A stretch of 50,767 bases of DNA from Actinomycetota bacterium (GCA_021325435.1 JAJPHE010000127.1:1-50767), one strand, 5' to 3'; positions 25,412 through 34,213 are shown, counted from the first letter of the stretch. The notes: generated by a model from the letters alone, not told the origin. Translations and numbers: made by a program.

Positions 25412-26323
25412 GTGGTGGCGGAGGCTGACGGCGAGCACGAACTGGTGGCGGGCAACCACCGGGTGGTGGTGGTGACGGCGGGCGGCGGGTTGCGGGCCTA
25501 CCAGCATGGCGACCGCCCCGTGCTCGACGGCTATCGGGCCGGGGCCCGCCCCGACGGCGGGCGGGGGCAGCTGTTGGCGCCGTGGCCGAACCGCCTGGCC
25601 GACGGCGCCTACCGCTTCGGCGGCGCCGATTACCAGTGCCCGATCACCGAGCCGGCCCGCCACACCGCCATCCACGGCCTGGTCCGCTGGGAGGCTTGGG
25701 ACACGGCGGAGGCCGACCGCCGGCGGGTGGCCATGACCCTCCGCCTTCCTGCCGGCCCCTGCTACCCGTCGGATCTCCATTTGCGGGTGGAGTACACCCT
25801 CGACCCGGCGGCCGGCCTGGCCGTCGCCATGGAGGCGACCAATGTCGGCGGTCGGCCCTGCCCCTTCGGCGCCGGGGCCCACCCGTACGTGACCCTGGGC
25901 GACCCCACCATCGACCGGGCCACCCTGCGGGCGCCGGCCGCGACCGTGCTCGACACCGACGGGCGGGGAATTCCAACCGGCCGGCGGCCGGTGGCGGGCA
26001 CCGCCGTCGACTTCCGCCAGGGGAGGCCGATCGGCGACGCCCGAATCGACACCTGCCTCACCGACCTCCACCGGGACGAGGACGGCCTGAGCCGGGTGGT
26101 CCTGTCGAACGCGCGGGCGGCGGTGACGGTGTGGATGGACGAGTCCTTCGGCTTCCTGATGCTGTACACCGGCGACGCCCTCGACGATCCTGGCCGGCGG
26201 CGCCAGGGCCTCGCCGTCGAGCCGATGACCTGCGCCCCCGACGCCTTCCACAACGGGTACGGCCTGGTGGTCCTGGAACCGGATGAGACGTTCCGGGGTA
26301 CCTGGGGTATCTCGCCGACGTGA
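25412..26323 (+). CDS. Aldose 1-epimerase family protein
   Basis: The protein is 303 aa. It shows the mutarotase pattern: LLAPWPNRLADGAYRFGG, HTAIHGLVRWEAW, FGAGAHPYVTLGD and AVEPMTCAPDAFHNG, with the catalytic His and Glu in these blocks. It interconverts alpha and beta anomers of hexoses in the cytoplasm. GTG 25412 (or 25415) is the start. It overlaps the glycosidase gene by GTGA, which fits sugar release followed by mutarotation. Confidence 0.9.
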   Translation: MVAEADGEHELVAGNHRVVVVTAGGGLRAYQHGDRPVLDGYRAGARPDGGRGQLLAPWPNRLADGAYRFGGADYQCPITEPARHTAIHGLVRWEAWDTAEADRRRVAMTLRLPAGPCYPSDLHLRVEYTLDPAAGLAVAMEATNVGGRPCPFGAGAHPYVTLGDPTIDRATLRAPAATVLDTDGRGIPTGRRPVAGTAVDFRQGRPIGDARIDTCLTDLHRDEDGLSRVVLSNARAAVTVWMDESFGFLMLYTGDALDDPGRRRQGLAVEPMTCAPDAFHNGYGLVVLEPDETFRGTWGISPT

Positions 26324-28098
26324 GCGACAATCCGTCCTCCGAGGTCGGCGGGCCGCACGAGTTGCGCGACTACGCCCTCATCGCCGACGGCGAACGGGGG
26401 GCGCTGGTCGGGCCGACGGGCGAGCTGGCGTGGATGTGCTTTCCGGGATGGGACGGCGATGCCGTGTTCGCCGAGCTGATCGGCGGCGCCGGCCACTACG
26501 GCGTCGCTCCACAGGATCGGTTCGTCTGGGGCGGCTACTACGAGGAGGGGACGCTCATCTGGCGCAGCCGCTGGGTCACCACCAGTGGCATCGTCGAGTG
26601 TCGCGAGGCGCTCTGCTTCCCGGGCGACGCCGGACGGGCCGTCATCCTGCGCCGCATCCAGGGGATCGAAGGCGGGGGCCGCCTCGACGTGGTGCTCCGC
26701 CCTCGGGCCGGTTTCGGGGCCGAGCCCCTGCGCAACCCCCGCCGTCACGAAGGAGGAACCTGGACGGCGCGCACCGGGGACCTGCACGTTCGCTGGTGCG
26801 GCGCGCCCAGGGCCACCGACCGCCCCGACGGCCACGGCGGGCGAGAGCTGTTCGCCACCTTGGCGTGGACGCCGGACACCCGTCACGATCTCGTGCTCGA
26901 GCTCTCCGACCGTCCCTTCGACGGGGAGCCCCCCGACCCGGAACGGCTGTGGAGCGGCACCCGCGCCGCGTGGGGGCGCGAGCTGCCGGCCTTCGCCGAC
27001 GTGGTGGGCCGACGCGACGTGCGTCACGCCTACTGCGTGCTGCGCGGGCTGAGCAGCGACTCCGGCGCCACGGTGGCGGCCGCCACCACCTCGCTGCCGG
27101 AGCGGGCCCGCCAAGGGCGCAGCTTCGACTACCGGTTCGCGTGGATCCGCGACCAGTGCTACATCGGTCAGGCCGCGGCCGCCGGGCAAGCATGGCCGCT
27201 GCTCGACGGATCGGTTCGCTTCGTGGGCGAGCGGCTGCTCGGCGACGGTCCCTCCCTCATGCCCGCCTACACCGTCGGCGGGGGCCGGGTGCCCGACGAA
27301 CGGAGCCTGTCGCTGCCCGGCTACCCCGGCGGCACCGACATGGTCGGCAACCACGTCAACCGCCAGTTCCAGCTGGACGCCTTCGGCGAGTCGCTGCTGC
27401 TGTTCGCCTCGGCGGCGAGGGCCGACCGGCTCGACGCCGACGGCTGGCGGGCGGCCGAGGTGGCCGCCGACGCCATCGCCGCCCGCTGGGAGGAACCTGA
27501 TGCCGGGGTGTGGGAGCTGGAGCCCCGCCGCTGGACCCACAGCCGCCTGACCTGCGTCGCCGGCCTGCGGGCCATGGCCGGGGCCGGCGCCCCGCCGTCG
27601 GTGATCGGGGCGTGGACGGCGCTGGCCGAGCGCATCCTCGCCGACACCGCGGCCACCTGCATCCACCCGAGCGGGCGGTGGCAGCGCTCCCCGGAGGACG
27701 AGCGGGTCGATGCCGCTCTGCTGATGGCGGGCATCCGCGGCGCCGTGCCCCCCCACGACCCCCGCACGACGGCAACGCTGGTGGCCGTGGTCGACGAGCT
27801 GACCCGCGACGGGTACGCCTACCGTTACCGGCCGGACGAACGCCCGCTGGGCAAAGCCGAGGGGGCCTTCCTCCTGTGCGGGTTCATGCTCAGCCTCGCC
27901 CACCTGCAGGAGGGGAACGAGGTGGAGGCGGTGCGGTGGTTCGAGCGCAACCGGGCCGCCTGCGGGCCGGCCGGCCTCTTGGCCGAGGAGTTCGACGTGG
28001 AGGAGCGCCAGCTTCGGGGCAACCTCCCTCAGGCCTTCGTGCACGCCATGCTCATGGAGTCGGCCTTCCGCCAGAGCGGCGTCACCCCGGCCATCTGA
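26320..28098 (+). CDS. Glycoside hydrolase family 15 protein (glucoamylase/trehalase-like)
   Basis: The protein is 592 aa. An N-terminal beta-domain (RDYALIADGERGALVGPTGELAWMC is split here as RDYALIADGERGALVG, then ELAWMCFPGWDG) precedes an (alpha/alpha)6 barrel with FDYRFAWIRDQ, GVWELEPRRWTHSRL and LLAEEFDVEERQ followed by GNLPQAFVHA. The two Glu in the last two blocks are the usual acid and base. No signal peptide is present, so it is cytoplasmic; trehalose or maltodextrin are likely substrates. Confidence 0.9.
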   Translation: MSDNPSSEVGGPHELRDYALIADGERGALVGPTGELAWMCFPGWDGDAVFAELIGGAGHYGVAPQDRFVWGGYYEEGTLIWRSRWVTTSGIVECREALCFPGDAGRAVILRRIQGIEGGGRLDVVLRPRAGFGAEPLRNPRRHEGGTWTARTGDLHVRWCGAPRATDRPDGHGGRELFATLAWTPDTRHDLVLELSDRPFDGEPPDPERLWSGTRAAWGRELPAFADVVGRRDVRHAYCVLRGLSSDSGATVAAATTSLPERARQGRSFDYRFAWIRDQCYIGQAAAAGQAWPLLDGSVRFVGERLLGDGPSLMPAYTVGGGRVPDERSLSLPGYPGGTDMVGNHVNRQFQLDAFGESLLLFASAARADRLDADGWRAAEVAADAIAARWEEPDAGVWELEPRRWTHSRLTCVAGLRAMAGAGAPPSVIGAWTALAERILADTAATCIHPSGRWQRSPEDERVDAALLMAGIRGAVPPHDPRTTATLVAVVDELTRDGYAYRYRPDERPLGKAEGAFLLCGFMLSLAHLQEGNEVEAVRWFERNRAACGPAGLLAEEFDVEERQLRGNLPQAFVHAMLMESAFRQSGVTPAI

Positions 28099-28107
28099 GG
28101 GGCGGGG

Positions 28108-28821
28108 ATGTTGCGCCGGCTCTCGCCCGGCCAAGCCGGCTATCCAACCCCGCTGGCCGCCATCTCCTCGCCGCCCGACCCACTGTGGCTGCGGGGAGCC
28201 GAGCCGAAGTGGCCGGCGGTGGCGGTGGTCGGCACCCGCCGCCCCGACGCCGAGGGCCGACGAGTCGCATCGGTGATCGCCACGACCCTCGCCGCCCGGG
28301 GGATCGCGGTGGTGTCAGGGCTGGCGCCGGGCATCGACACCGCCGCCCACCGCGCCGCCCTCCGGGCCGGCGGCCGCACCTGGGCGGTGGTGGGCTGCGG
28401 CGCCGACATGGCCGAGTCGGTGGAGGACCCTGACCTGCCGGAGGACATGGTGGGCGCCGGCGGCATCCTGGCCGAGCTTCCTCCCGGCCAGCCGGCGTCG
28501 GCCCGGGCCCTGGTGGCGCGGGACCGGATCCAGACGGCCCTGTCGGCGGCGACGGTCGTCGTGCAGACCGACCTCGCCTCCGGCACCATGCACACCGCCC
28601 GCTTCGCCCTGGTGCAGGGCAGGCCCCTGGCCGTGGTCGCCCCCGGGGCCGGTCCCCGCTGGGCGGGCAACGCCGCCCTGGTCGATCCGGCCGGCTGCGA
28701 CCCGGCCGCCCTCCACGCCCGGGGGGAGGCGGGCCGGCTGGTGCAGGCCCGCCGGCCGGTGGCCGACGTCGTGCTGGACGGAGGCGACGTCGCCCCGCTG
28801 CTGGCCCGCCTGGGGCTCTAG
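28108..28821 (+). CDS. Short DprA/Smf-like protein
   Basis: The protein is 237 aa. It has the DprA Rossmann core: VAVVGTRRPDAEGRR, VVSGLAPGIDTAAHRAAL, TWAVVGCGAD, then RDRIQTALSAATVVVQTD and SGTMHTARFALVQGRPLAVV. In DprA this domain binds single-stranded DNA and loads RecA. The SAM-like N-terminal and winged-helix C-terminal domains of full DprA are missing. It starts 10 bases after the GH15 stop, an odd operon partner. A nucleotide-binding or LOG-like role is possible. Confidence 0.75.
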   Translation: MLRRLSPGQAGYPTPLAAISSPPDPLWLRGAEPKWPAVAVVGTRRPDAEGRRVASVIATTLAARGIAVVSGLAPGIDTAAHRAALRAGGRTWAVVGCGADMAESVEDPDLPEDMVGAGGILAELPPGQPASARALVARDRIQTALSAATVVVQTDLASGTMHTARFALVQGRPLAVVAPGAGPRWAGNAALVDPAGCDPAALHARGEAGRLVQARRPVADVVLDGGDVAPLLARLGL

Positions 28822-30185
28822 CCCCGGGCGTTGCCGGTGAAGTTCCAGGAGGCCAGGCGCAAGGTGGGCACGTGGTGCACCCCGGAGTAGCCGCTCACCA
28901 GCCGGGCGTCGGATCCGACGCCGATCACCCGACCGGGGGCCAGGGCCCCGGGGTACGACTGGGTGAAGCGCAGGTTGGTCACCGGGCCCACCACCTCACC
29001 GCCCTCGACGAGGAAGACGCCGTTTCGGGTCAGGCCGGTGACCACGAGCGTCTTCGGGTCGAGCACCCTCGTGTACCAGAAGTCCGACACGAGAAGGCCC
29101 CGCTCCAGCGAGGCCACCAGCTCGGCCGGGTCGGCCGGCGCCGGCGACCGCTCGGCGGCCGACGGTCCGAGGAACAGGTTGGTGGGGACGGCACCGAACG
29201 ACTCGCCGCCCGGGACGGCGTGGCCGGTGCTCTCGGTGCCGGAGCGGGCGGCGGTGCGCCGGTCGTGAGCCAGGCCGACGACCGTGCCGGCATCGACCAG
29301 CGGCACCCGGCGCTTCGGGGTCCCCTCGTGGTCGAACAGCAGTCCGGTGCTGCGGTGGTCGCCGGCGTCGTCCCACAGCGACAGGGCGGGGTCGAGCTGG
29401 GCCTCGCCGGGGCGGGCGAAGGACTGGCCCTCCAGCACGGGACGGGCGTTGAACCCGTAGATGGCGAGGAAGTCGACCAGGTCGGCCACGCACCGGGGCT
29501 CGAGCACCACCTCGTAGCGGCCGGGGGGAAGCTCCACCGGTCGGGTGCCGGCGCGGGCCTTGGCCGCGGCGAGCTCGCCGGCCGCCGCCCCGTCCAGATC
29601 CGACAGGGCCACCGACACCCGGGCGGCGACCCCGTCGGCAGTGGCGTCGCCCTCCCCCGCCGCCCGGTGGACACCGTCGAGGGCGGCCCGGGTGGAGCGG
29701 CCCTCGACGGCCTGCCCGGCCGAGTTGGCGAAGGCGGCGGTGACCGCCCCGGTCGAGCAGAAGCCCGCCGCCGCCAAACCTTCGCCGGCGGCGACGAACG
29801 CCCCCACCACCGCGGCCCGCTGGTCGGGGCTGGCCGCGGCGGTGGCCGCGTCGTGGTGCTCGGCCCCGGTGACGGCGGCGGGCGGGGCCAACCCGGCCCA
29901 GCCCGGGTCCACGGGCCGGACCTCGGCGGCGGCCAGGGCGGCGTGGACCAGCGCATCGAGGGAGGCGTCGTCGGTCCGGTTGGTGTGGGCGGTGGCGAGG
30001 CGGCCGTCGACCGCCACATCGAGGCCGACCGCCGCCGACTGCTCGGCGACGTTCTGGTGGATGAAGGAGTTGGCGAACCGGGTCAGCCCGGACACGCCGG
30101 CCGACACCCGGGCCCGGGCCTCGGCCGAGCGGTTGCGGGCGGCCACCCGCTCGACGAGGGCAGCGGCGACCCTCGCCGGGTCCAT
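28818..30185 (-). CDS. pmbA: TldE/PmbA-like partner subunit of the TldD protease
   Basis: The protein is about 455 aa. It has the TldD/PmbA fold but no HExxH: SGLTRFANSFIHQNVAEQS near the start, YEVVLEPRCVADLVDFLA in the middle, and LVVTGLTRNGVFLVEGGEVVG near the end. In known systems this subunit pairs with TldD to form the active heterodimer. ATG 30185 is chosen. A TTG at 30212 would overlap the tldD stop as TTGA, add nine residues and couple translation, and is a real alternative. Confidence 0.85.
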   Translation of the reverse strand: MDPARVAAALVERVAARNRSAEARARVSAGVSGLTRFANSFIHQNVAEQSAAVGLDVAVDGRLATAHTNRTDDASLDALVHAALAAAEVRPVDPGWAGLAPPAAVTGAEHHDAATAAASPDQRAAVVGAFVAAGEGLAAAGFCSTGAVTAAFANSAGQAVEGRSTRAALDGVHRAAGEGDATADGVAARVSVALSDLDGAAAGELAAAKARAGTRPVELPPGRYEVVLEPRCVADLVDFLAIYGFNARPVLEGQSFARPGEAQLDPALSLWDDAGDHRSTGLLFDHEGTPKRRVPLVDAGTVVGLAHDRRTAARSGTESTGHAVPGGESFGAVPTNLFLGPSAAERSPAPADPAELVASLERGLLVSDFWYTRVLDPKTLVVTGLTRNGVFLVEGGEVVGPVTNLRFTQSYPGALAPGRVIGVGSDARLVSGYSGVHHVPTLRLASWNFTGNARG

Positions 30186-30208
30186 CCCCTTGGCGCCGAC
30201 CGCCGCGC

Positions 30209-31645
30209 TCAACCCCGGACCCCGACTCTGATACCCCGGAAGCGGGCGGGAACGGCGGGGTGCCCGGTGTGGCCGATCTGCATGGGCTGGCCCTTGCCGC
30301 AGTTGGGCGTGCCCCAGAAGACCCACTCCGACTCGTTGCCGACCATGTCCATCGATCCCCAGAACCTCGGGCTGATGCCGGTGTAGGTGGGGTTGCGGAC
30401 CATGCGGCCGAGGCGTCCGCCCTTGATCTCCCATCCGATCTCGCACCCGAACTGGAAGTTGAGCCGGCGGTCGTCGATCGACCATGACCGGTTGGTGTCC
30501 ATGAACACCCCGTCGTCCGTGGCCCCGATCATCTCCTCGAGCGAGTTGCCACCGGGCAGCATGCCGATGTTCGTCATGCGCACCATGGGCAGCCGGTCGT
30601 AGCCGTCGCAGCGGACCATGCCGCCGGCCGGGACCCCGGCCAGGGCGGCGGAGTCTCGCCCGGAAAGCACCCCGACCCAGATGCCGTCGCGCACGATGTC
30701 CACCGAGGCCGCCGGGGTTCCCTCGTCGTCGTAGCCGAACGAGCCCAGCGCCCCCGGCAGGGTGGCGTCGGCCGTCACGTTCATGAGCTCGGAGCCGAAC
30801 CGCAACGCGCCGAGCTGGGAAAGGTCGAGCCACGAGGTGCCGGCGAAGGCGGCCTCCCAACCGAGGATCCGGTCCAGCTCGACGGCGTGGCCGACCGACT
30901 CGTGGATCTGCAGCGCCATCTGCTCGGAGCCGAGGACGAGATCGGTCGTGCCCTCCGGACAGGGCGGCGCCGACAGCAGCGCCACCGCCTCCTCGCCGAC
31001 CCGCCCGGCGTTGCCGGCCAGGTCGATCTGGCGCACCAGCTCCCAGCCCCGGGTGCCGTACTGGCCCCGCACCCCGGGGTACGAACGGCGCTGGGTCTCG
31101 CTGTCGCCTACGGCCGTGGCCGACATCTCCGCCCCGCACTCGCGGATGCGCTGCGACACCCGGTGACCCTCGCTCGACACCAGCCACTTCTCGTTGTCCC
31201 ACACCCGGCACGAGGCCCGGGTGATCGACGCCCCGGCCCCGGCCATGGTGCGGGTCACCTCGACCAGCAGGTCGGCCTTCTCGGACAGGGGAACCGAGAG
31301 CGGGTCCTCCTCACAGGGGCTCTCCCAGTGGCCCACGGCCGGCTCGACGGGAGCCAGCGCCAGCGGAGGTCCGGGCACCCGGGCCGAAGCCCGGGCGGTC
31401 TCGGCGGCCCGCTCCCCGGCCCGCCTGGCACCGCCGTCGTCGAGGTCGGCCACAGCGAAGAAGCCCCACGACGAGCCGATCAGGGCCCGCACCCCCAGGC
31501 CGGCGGACTCGGACTGCGCCACCCCTTCGACGTCGCCGTTCTGGGCGGACAGGCCCTGGGTGCGGCCGATGATCACCCGAGCGTCGGCGTAGCCGGCGCC
31601 GGCGGCCAGGGCCGCCTCCACTGCCGCTTCGGCGTAGCCGAACAC
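30209..31645 (-). CDS. tldD: TldD family metalloprotease
   Basis: The protein is 478 aa. The zinc motif is QIHESVGHAVELD (HESVGH 248-253), with the downstream ligand Cys expected in the C-terminal half (GCEIGWEIKGG). Other family elements are IIGRTQGLSAQNGDVE at the start and DDEGTPA. TldD with TldE degrades unfolded peptides and matures some ribosomal peptides such as microcin B17. No precursor peptide was seen nearby. ATG-type start at 31645 faces the divergent HbhA-like gene. Confidence 0.92.
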   Translation of the reverse strand: MFGYAEAAVEAALAAGAGYADARVIIGRTQGLSAQNGDVEGVAQSESAGLGVRALIGSSWGFFAVADLDDGGARRAGERAAETARASARVPGPPLALAPVEPAVGHWESPCEEDPLSVPLSEKADLLVEVTRTMAGAGASITRASCRVWDNEKWLVSSEGHRVSQRIRECGAEMSATAVGDSETQRRSYPGVRGQYGTRGWELVRQIDLAGNAGRVGEEAVALLSAPPCPEGTTDLVLGSEQMALQIHESVGHAVELDRILGWEAAFAGTSWLDLSQLGALRFGSELMNVTADATLPGALGSFGYDDEGTPAASVDIVRDGIWVGVLSGRDSAALAGVPAGGMVRCDGYDRLPMVRMTNIGMLPGGNSLEEMIGATDDGVFMDTNRSWSIDDRRLNFQFGCEIGWEIKGGRLGRMVRNPTYTGISPRFWGSMDMVGNESEWVFWGTPNCGKGQPMQIGHTGHPAVPARFRGIRVGVRG

Positions 31646-31717
31646 GGCGGGCGACAGTAATCGGGCGCCGGACGGCGACGTCCTCCCGCCCTATGACGAG
31701 AGTCACGGAATCCGTTC

Positions 31718-31747
31718 TTGACTTGAACAGCGGATGCTTGAAATACT
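31718..31747 (+). promoter_or_regulatory. Probable sigma-70-type promoter of the HbhA-like gene
   Basis: TTGACT (31718-31723) is followed after 18 bases by AATACT (31742-31747). Transcription would start near 31754, leaving about 97 bases of leader. CTTGAA occurs twice within it (31722-31727 region and 31737-31742), possibly a site for the XRE regulator encoded downstream. Confidence 0.5.
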
Positions 31748-31850
31748 TAGCATGGGTCTTCCGAAGAGCGCATCCCCCCGGGGACGCCCAGCCGGGCGCT
31801 CGACCAGCGCCGGGCGCGCCAGACAAGTACGCCGACAAGAGGAGAGACAA

Positions 31851-32165
31851 ATGAGCATCACCGACATCGCCGACACGGTTCAGGATCAGGTGTTCGAGGC
31901 AGTCAAGGCCGCCCAGGACGCGGTGGTCGAGGCCGTCCGCAACCTGGCCGACACGGTGGAGCGGCTCGTGCCCGAAGGCGGCCGGGCCACGGTGGCCGAG
32001 CGGCTTCCGGACACCGGCAAGATCGTGGACCGGGCCTTCGGCTTCGCCGAAAGGCTGCTCGAGGCCCAGCACGAGTTCGTATCGCGCCTCGTCGAGGCGG
32101 CGGCCCCCGCCCGCCCGGCCGGCACCACCACCACGGCCACGACCCGCAAGGCCACCGCCGCCTAG
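31851..32165 (+). CDS. HbhA/phasin-like amphipathic helical protein
   Basis: The protein is 104 aa. Residues 1-80 form long amphipathic helices (QDQVFEAVKAAQDAVVEAV, AERLLEAQHEFVSRLVEAA), and the tail is a Pro/Ala/Thr stretch ending TTTTATTRKATAA. The pattern recalls mycobacterial HbhA and phasins, which coat surfaces or storage granules. ATG 31851 has a clear GAGGAGAGACAA ribosome site; an earlier in-frame start at 31734 would lie over the promoter. The XRE gene follows after 22 bases. Confidence 0.6.
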   Translation: MSITDIADTVQDQVFEAVKAAQDAVVEAVRNLADTVERLVPEGGRATVAERLPDTGKIVDRAFGFAERLLEAQHEFVSRLVEAAAPARPAGTTTTATTRKATAA

Positions 32166-32187
32166 CGGTGACGGCCCGGGCCCGCTG

Positions 32188-32571
32188 ATGCCGGAGCCGT
32201 GGCAGTCACAGGTGGAGGCGCTGGGGCGGTTCATCCGCTCCCAGCGCCGCCTGGCCAATCTCAGCCTGCGCGAGCTGGCCGAGCTCACCAATGTGTCAAA
32301 CCCTTATCTGAGCCAGATCGAGCGGGGCCTCCACGAGCCGTCCGTGCGGGTGCTCCGGTCGATCGCCCGGGCCCTCAACGTGTCGGCCGAGACCCTGCTG
32401 GCCCAGGCCGGGCTGCTCGAGGACCCGCCCCCGGAGGAGGCCGACATGGACGTGGCCGGCCCGACGACCGAGCAGGCGATCCGGTCCGACCGCTTCCTCA
32501 GCGACGCCCAGAAGGAGGCGCTGCTGGCCGTGTACCGCAGCTACCGGGCGGCAGGGCCCACGCCGGGTTGA
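32188..32571 (+). CDS. XRE family regulator (Rv0474-like)
   Basis: The protein is 127 aa. The helix-turn-helix is RLANLSLRELAELTNVSNPYL followed by SQIERGLHEPSVRVLRSIAR, shown here in two pieces. The C-terminal half (AEADMDVAGPTT region, then SDAQKEALLAVYRSYRAA) matches the actinobacterial regulator found next to hbhA in mycobacteria (Rv0474, from memory). It probably controls the gene before it. Its last 74 bases overlap the convergent membrane-hydrolase gene. Confidence 0.85.
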   Translation: MPEPWQSQVEALGRFIRSQRRLANLSLRELAELTNVSNPYLSQIERGLHEPSVRVLRSIARALNVSAETLLAQAGLLEDPPPEEADMDVAGPTTEQAIRSDRFLSDAQKEALLAVYRSYRAAGPTPG

Positions 32572-34213
32572 CCGACAGGGCCAGCTCCGGCACCTGCCAC
32601 GCCGTCGCCGCCCCCCGCAGGGCGCGGTCGAAGCGCGACCAACCGCCCGGGTGGGGAACCGGGTTCCCCTCCAGCAGCGAGATCACCACCTGATCGACGG
32701 AGGGATCGCCGAGCGTGCCCGAGTGGAAGGCCGGAACCACGACCGTCGGGGGCCCGAGCGAACCGACGATCGGCGAGGCCACCGCGTCGGCGAGCGGGAG
32801 GATGGCGACGAGCCGCACGGTGGGCGGCGGGCAGGACAGCGCCGTCTGCAACATCGGCGCGTCGCGCTCGATCGAGGCGAACAACGGCGTGCCCGGCGAC
32901 ACCTGGAACGGGCCGAGCGACCCGAGGGCGTTGGTGATGGCCCGCAGCCCGAGGCCGCTCACCATGCCCCACCCGGCGGTGCCGGGAGGCGGGTAGTACA
33001 CCCGGCCCGGGCGCACGATCGGCGACAGCAGCACGACGTGGTCGACCGGCGCGTCGGTCCACCCGGCCAGGTACACCTCGGTGACCAAAGACGCCTCGCT
33101 CGCCGCCACTATGTCGACCCGCCGGTGGGTTCGGTTCGCCAACGCGTCGACCTGGGCAGCCATGGCCGCCGCCGACTGCTCCAGTGAGGCGTCGGTGTCC
33201 TGCGGCCCGTAGGGCAGCGGCTGCCCGGCGGGGTCGAGACCGCGATAGGAGAAGCGGGTCTCGTCGAAGGGTCCGGCCAGCCACGGCCCCGAACGCCCGT
33301 CCCACTTGGTGCCGAACCCGGAGGCCACCATCAGCGGCGGCCCGTGTGAGGGGGGCGCCACCGGAGCGGCGGCCGCCTTCTCGCCCGCGGCGTGCACCCG
33401 GGCGGTGGTGATGCCGAATCCGAGGGCGGTGCCCCCGACCACCACACCAACGATGGCGGCCAAGCCGGCGGGGGCCACGGGGCGGAACCGGTTCGACCGG
33501 AAGGGGGAGGCGACCGCCGACACCATGCCCCTCCACGCCCATGCGTTGAACAGGCCGCAGAGGGCGGCGACGGGCAGGCCGAGGACGCGCCGGTCGTAGG
33601 AGACGACGCCGGCGGCGAGGGTCATCACCCCGAAGGTGAGAGCGACCCAGCCGACCGCCCGCAGAGGAACGGTGCGACGCCACCATCCCGGGCTCACGGC
33701 GCCGGGGTGGATCAGCATCGCCACCCACACCACCGGGGGGACGGCCGCGAAGAACAGCCACGACAAAGACACCACCGACAGGCCGAACAGCAGCAGCACC
33801 CACGGGGCGATCACCACCACGGCCAGGCCGGTGAAGATCAGCGTGCGGCGCAGGGCGGCGAGGAAGCTCGGCGCAACGGCGTCCTCCGGCCAGGCCAGGC
33901 GGATGATGCCGGCGTCGAGCACGCTGCGGAAGCCGAGGAGCAGCGCCATCTCCCACCCAAAGCTGAACCATGACCGGTGGTAGACGACCAGCCAGCGCAG
34001 GTCGTGGAAGACGCCGAAGGGAGCGACAGCCGACACCTGGGGGGCCAGCCCCGCCGCCCACGACGCGCCGATCCCCGCCAGGATCGAGGCCTCGGCCACG
34101 CTGGTGAGCACGCACAGGCTGACCAGCGGGAGCTTCGATCGCAGGAGGGGCTGGGCCCGCACCCGCACCCTCGCCGTGGCGGGCGTCGGGTGCGCCCGGG
34201 TGGCGGTGGGCAC
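32498..34213 (-). CDS. Multi-pass membrane protein with an outside alpha/beta-hydrolase-like domain
   Basis: The protein is 571 aa. About six to seven hydrophobic segments fill residues 25-275, the last being AIVGVVVGGTALGFGIT. Residues about 290-571 look like a serine hydrolase: nucleophile region VDIVAASEASLVTEVY, an Asp in AILPLADAVASP, and a His in VVPAFHSGTLGDPSV. The elbow is ASEAS, not the usual GxSxG. I do not recognise the whole protein. GTG 34213 is 9 bases after the coupling-ATPase stop, so it reads as the last gene of the secretion operon. Confidence 0.6.
   Translation of the reverse strand: MPTATRAHPTPATARVRVRAQPLLRSKLPLVSLCVLTSVAEASILAGIGASWAAGLAPQVSAVAPFGVFHDLRWLVVYHRSWFSFGWEMALLLGFRSVLDAGIIRLAWPEDAVAPSFLAALRRTLIFTGLAVVVIAPWVLLLFGLSVVSLSWLFFAAVPPVVWVAMLIHPGAVSPGWWRRTVPLRAVGWVALTFGVMTLAAGVVSYDRRVLGLPVAALCGLFNAWAWRGMVSAVASPFRSNRFRPVAPAGLAAIVGVVVGGTALGFGITTARVHAAGEKAAAAPVAPPSHGPPLMVASGFGTKWDGRSGPWLAGPFDETRFSYRGLDPAGQPLPYGPQDTDASLEQSAAAMAAQVDALANRTHRRVDIVAASEASLVTEVYLAGWTDAPVDHVVLLSPIVRPGRVYYPPPGTAGWGMVSGLGLRAITNALGSLGPFQVSPGTPLFASIERDAPMLQTALSCPPPTVRLVAILPLADAVASPIVGSLGPPTVVVPAFHSGTLGDPSVDQVVISLLEGNPVPHPGGWSRFDRALRGAATAWQVPELALSVNPAWALPPGSCGTRPAAPPSGRR

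Noticed and set aside
23104-25428. 774-codon plus-strand open frame
   Set aside because: It is antisense to the oligopeptidase and MFS genes, which have clear motifs; the translation has no domain and only reflects high GC.
25762-28134. 790-codon minus-strand open frame
   Set aside because: It lies opposite the epimerase and GH15 genes, whose catalytic motifs are clear; its own translation is low-complexity.
31734-31850. Longer start for the HbhA-like protein
   Set aside because: It would begin inside the promoter -10 region, has no ribosome site, and adds a low-complexity Arg/Ser/Gly stretch.
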